This document shows, piece by piece, positions 5,657-7,784 of a stretch of 7,784 nucleotides of DNA. The stretch is from JAHCHL01 sp964546835 (GTDB taxonomy: Bacteria > Armatimonadota > Fimbriimonadia > Fimbriimonadales > ATM1). Every line of letters starts with the position of its first letter. The stretch's first letter is position 1. Both the position numbers and the translations under genes were made by a program. Location of the stretch: assembly GCA_964546835.1 (NCBI GenBank), contig CAZJKW010000103.1, positions 1 through 7,784 on the forward strand. The letters are read 5' to 3'. The notes beneath the pieces were generated by a model, which was given only the letters and a program-made list of their open reading frames with translations, was not told where the DNA came from and searched no databases.

Positions 5657-7784
5657 ATGAAATTTCGATTGATTTCAGTTGCCTTTGTTGTCTCTTTTTG
5701 GTCCTTTGCGATGTCCGGAGTTGCGCCGGGATTTGAGGGTTCGGTCATCACGCAGATTACGCCAACCGATACTTATGCGACGGTATTTGCAAAAGCAAAA
5801 AATGCCGTCAATAAGGCAACGACCGGGCTTAATGCAATTGCAAACACTTATTGGCATAAGCAGATTGAAACCGGGAAAGCTTTACCCAACACACAATTCA
5901 TTGCGCCGCGAGTTGGCTTGTTAAGGAACCCTAACGGGACAATATTGAGAGAAGCGAAGCCGGATGCAAGTGATATTTCGATTGTTTTTCCGGCAACTGG
6001 AAACAATCCCGGACCGTTTTCTGCGGGTTATCAACAAGTTTTGACAGATGCGCTTAATGCTGCAAAACCGGTGCTAAACATCTTGTTGGGCACGCCGTAT
6101 CAGGGAGGCCCGGTGAAGGTTTATAATATGGATGCAACCATCGGCGACCGTGATGCCGTTGCAGGCGGGCTTTATTTTCCGGTTGATCCAAATGGCGGAG
6201 GCGGGCCAGCAATTTGGTTTCCTGTTTACAATTTGTCCGAGACTGCCTCAGTTAATTTTGTCCATTTATTGTGCTTAGCCTATTTTGGTGATGCACAGTT
6301 TGGATTTGAAGCATGGGGCGAGGGAATTGCCAGAGCCGCAACGATGCGCACATTAAAACTTTGGACTCCGCCTGCCGGGCTTGATGCAGAGATCATTAAC
6401 AACATTGTTTTGAACAGTTACGATAATTCCGCAACTTACTCATGGTGCAATCAACCGCCTTTGGGAAACAACAAATTTGTTGCACCCAACTTACAAAATC
6501 AACCTTTGCCAGTCGGAGGGTCATTGGGTGGACTATATTTAATGAGATACCGCCAAGCGGGAACTGCATGGGCGAAAGTCATTACTGAATATCCGACGTT
6601 TCTGCAGTTCTTTTTGCCTGCGTATTACTTATTGTATAGCGGATCGCCGGGGATTTCTTCTAATATTCCGGGATTAATTAATTTGGTGCAAAGTACATTT
6701 GACATATTAACGGGAAACAGCAATTCAACGATTGAAGGAAGATTGTTTGCGAATTGGTACAGAAGGCAACATATTCTTGACACTTCAATTACTCGCGGAA
6801 GAAAAATGTTTGTAGAAGCAATTCCGGTAACAAGCGGGTTGTTTGGCCAAGATTTCGGAGTGTTTATTTTGTGGTCAAGTTATTTCGATACCCTTGCAGG
6901 CGGAAACGAATTGCTTTTGTCTGGGACCAGTTACCCATTGTATTGGGATAGCGATTACACGCGGTTTTTTGCATCTGGTCAAGATGATCGCATTGACTTC
7001 GCCGCCGGATTTGGCTCGGTAACACCGAATTTTGCAGATTTGTTTGGTGGTAACCCTTATAAAGCAACCGTTGAAGTTCCTATTGGTGAAACGATTGGAA
7101 GAGTTGTATTGCCAGCAGGAGCCATTGCGACTTCTCAAAATCCGACTCCAAAAGATTTTTATGGAACGGTTATGGGGTTTGACGGTAATCCAAACGGAAC
7201 TGACAAGGTGCGGTTGACTTTTTCCGGACAAGCACCTATTAACGCAGTTTTGCGTAATGGTGCATTTGGTGCAACTGTTCCGGCACCCGGGTTCAATCAA
7301 CCCCGAGTTGCAAAAGTTGAAATTATTCAGGGAGTATCGACGGTTATTGCGACGCAATATGTAAATACCTATGGGTCGGAGTTAGCCCTTGATATTCGAC
7401 TTAATGATGAAGGGACTTACAATGCTCCTTCAGGTTTAGCAGGAGGTGTCCAACTAACCGGATTTCCGATAAATCCATTTGAAAAAAATATTCCTTCAAT
7501 GCTCGGACTTTCCGAAAACAATACATTAATGGCAAAGTGGAGACAAGATTTATTCCGATATGATTTGTATCCAAATGTTCCTGCGATAAATTGGGGCAAA
7601 TCATATTTTGTGAGAATGCCAAATGCGGTTCCCGGATTTTCGGTGGACGGAATTTTTCCCGGTTCGCAACCGGTCAGTGTTGCGGCGCAAGTTGGATGGA
7701 ACAACATTTGTAATCCATTTACGAACCCCGTCAGTTTTAGCGAAGTGAGTGTTCAGCGAGCGGCCGATGTTCCGAAAACTTGGT
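5657..7784 (+). CDS. Large secreted protein, N-terminal part, with a degenerate metallopeptidase-like segment (3' end outside window)
   Basis: The frame runs from ATG 5657 without a stop to the window end: 709 full codons of an incomplete protein. The signal peptide is basic MKFR, a hydrophobic stretch at 5-18 and a likely cleavage near AMS-G (18-21). Residues 201-228 read FVHLLCLAYF...GFEAWGEGIARA. The layout, a His followed about 19 residues on by WxEGxAR, is that of gluzincin-type peptidases, but the expected HExxH reads HLLCL, so zinc catalysis is not supported. Residues 400-470 include LLLSGTSYPLYWDSDYTRFF. Residues 470-580 are beta-rich and may be sandwich domains. Near the cut, GWNNICNPFTNPVSF (680-694) resembles the GWN.I.NPF motif of many secreted and surface proteins. 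I do not recognise a named family. It is 52 bp downstream of the lipoprotein gene. No strong SD precedes ATG 5657. Confidence is high that it is a gene and low for function. Confidence 0.85.
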   Translation, partial: MKFRLISVAFVVSFWSFAMSGVAPGFEGSVITQITPTDTYATVFAKAKNAVNKATTGLNAIANTYWHKQIETGKALPNTQFIAPRVGLLRNPNGTILREAKPDASDISIVFPATGNNPGPFSAGYQQVLTDALNAAKPVLNILLGTPYQGGPVKVYNMDATIGDRDAVAGGLYFPVDPNGGGGPAIWFPVYNLSETASVNFVHLLCLAYFGDAQFGFEAWGEGIARAATMRTLKLWTPPAGLDAEIINNIVLNSYDNSATYSWCNQPPLGNNKFVAPNLQNQPLPVGGSLGGLYLMRYRQAGTAWAKVITEYPTFLQFFLPAYYLLYSGSPGISSNIPGLINLVQSTFDILTGNSNSTIEGRLFANWYRRQHILDTSITRGRKMFVEAIPVTSGLFGQDFGVFILWSSYFDTLAGGNELLLSGTSYPLYWDSDYTRFFASGQDDRIDFAAGFGSVTPNFADLFGGNPYKATVEVPIGETIGRVVLPAGAIATSQNPTPKDFYGTVMGFDGNPNGTDKVRLTFSGQAPINAVLRNGAFGATVPAPGFNQPRVAKVEIIQGVSTVIATQYVNTYGSELALDIRLNDEGTYNAPSGLAGGVQLTGFPINPFEKNIPSMLGLSENNTLMAKWRQDLFRYDLYPNVPAINWGKSYFVRMPNAVPGFSVDGIFPGSQPVSVAAQVGWNNICNPFTNPVSFSEVSVQRAADVPKTW

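Noticed and set aside
5679..5924. 81-residue plus-strand frame inside the start of the secreted-protein gene
   Set aside because: It is Arg/Leu-rich out-of-frame translation; the frame from ATG 5657 has a signal peptide and stays open for over 2 kb.
6875..7357. 160-residue open frame on the minus strand
   Set aside because: It lies fully opposite the secreted-protein gene, has no SD or recognisable domain, and its Cys/Arg/Asn-rich composition is typical of an antisense shadow.
7417..7707. Minus-strand open frames near the window end
   Set aside because: They are shadows opposite the continuous secreted-protein frame, with no domain similarity.

Overview
The window reads as a run of five co-directional (+) genes, the first and last cut by the window edges. 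It encodes cell-envelope and secreted proteins. No tRNA, rRNA, CRISPR array, insertion sequence or antisense gene is supported. The organism is a diderm bacterium: it has an 854-residue outer-membrane beta-barrel with a signal peptide and a lipoprotein with a clean lipobox. It also carries a CsaB-type polysaccharide pyruvyltransferase next to a DUF5693-type membrane protein, a pairing known from Gram-positive and SLH-bearing lineages. That combination fits lineages such as Armatimonadota (Fimbriimonadia) or Deinococcus-Thermus relatives. Moderate GC and the style of the secreted proteins make an Armatimonadota-like organism my best guess, but this is inference and not a proven assignment.

Layout. 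1-615: C-terminal part of a multi-pass DUF5693-like membrane protein. About 558-1676: CsaB-like pyruvyltransferase, overlapping the previous gene and lacking an ordinary start codon near its conserved N-terminus. 1683-4247: large outer-membrane beta-barrel protein with two SprA-like strand modules. 4288-5604: lipoprotein with two carboxypeptidase-regulatory-like (CarboxypepD_reg) domains followed by two fibronectin-III-like regions. 5657 to the window end: start of a large secreted protein of more than 709 residues. Its middle resembles a zinc metallopeptidase whose HExxH motif has been lost, and near the break it has a GWN...NPF motif typical of surface or secreted proteins. It continues past the window.

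The gaps between genes are an overlap, 6 bp, 40 bp and 52 bp, so a single transcription unit is likely. The only notable intergenic structure is an 11-bp imperfect hairpin before the last gene. As a working model, the first two genes modify a cell-wall polysaccharide with pyruvate, which in other bacteria anchors SLH-domain surface proteins. The next three build or occupy the outer surface. No SLH domain is visible within the window, so the link between pyruvylation and the barrel/lipoprotein/secreted-protein trio rests on gene order only.
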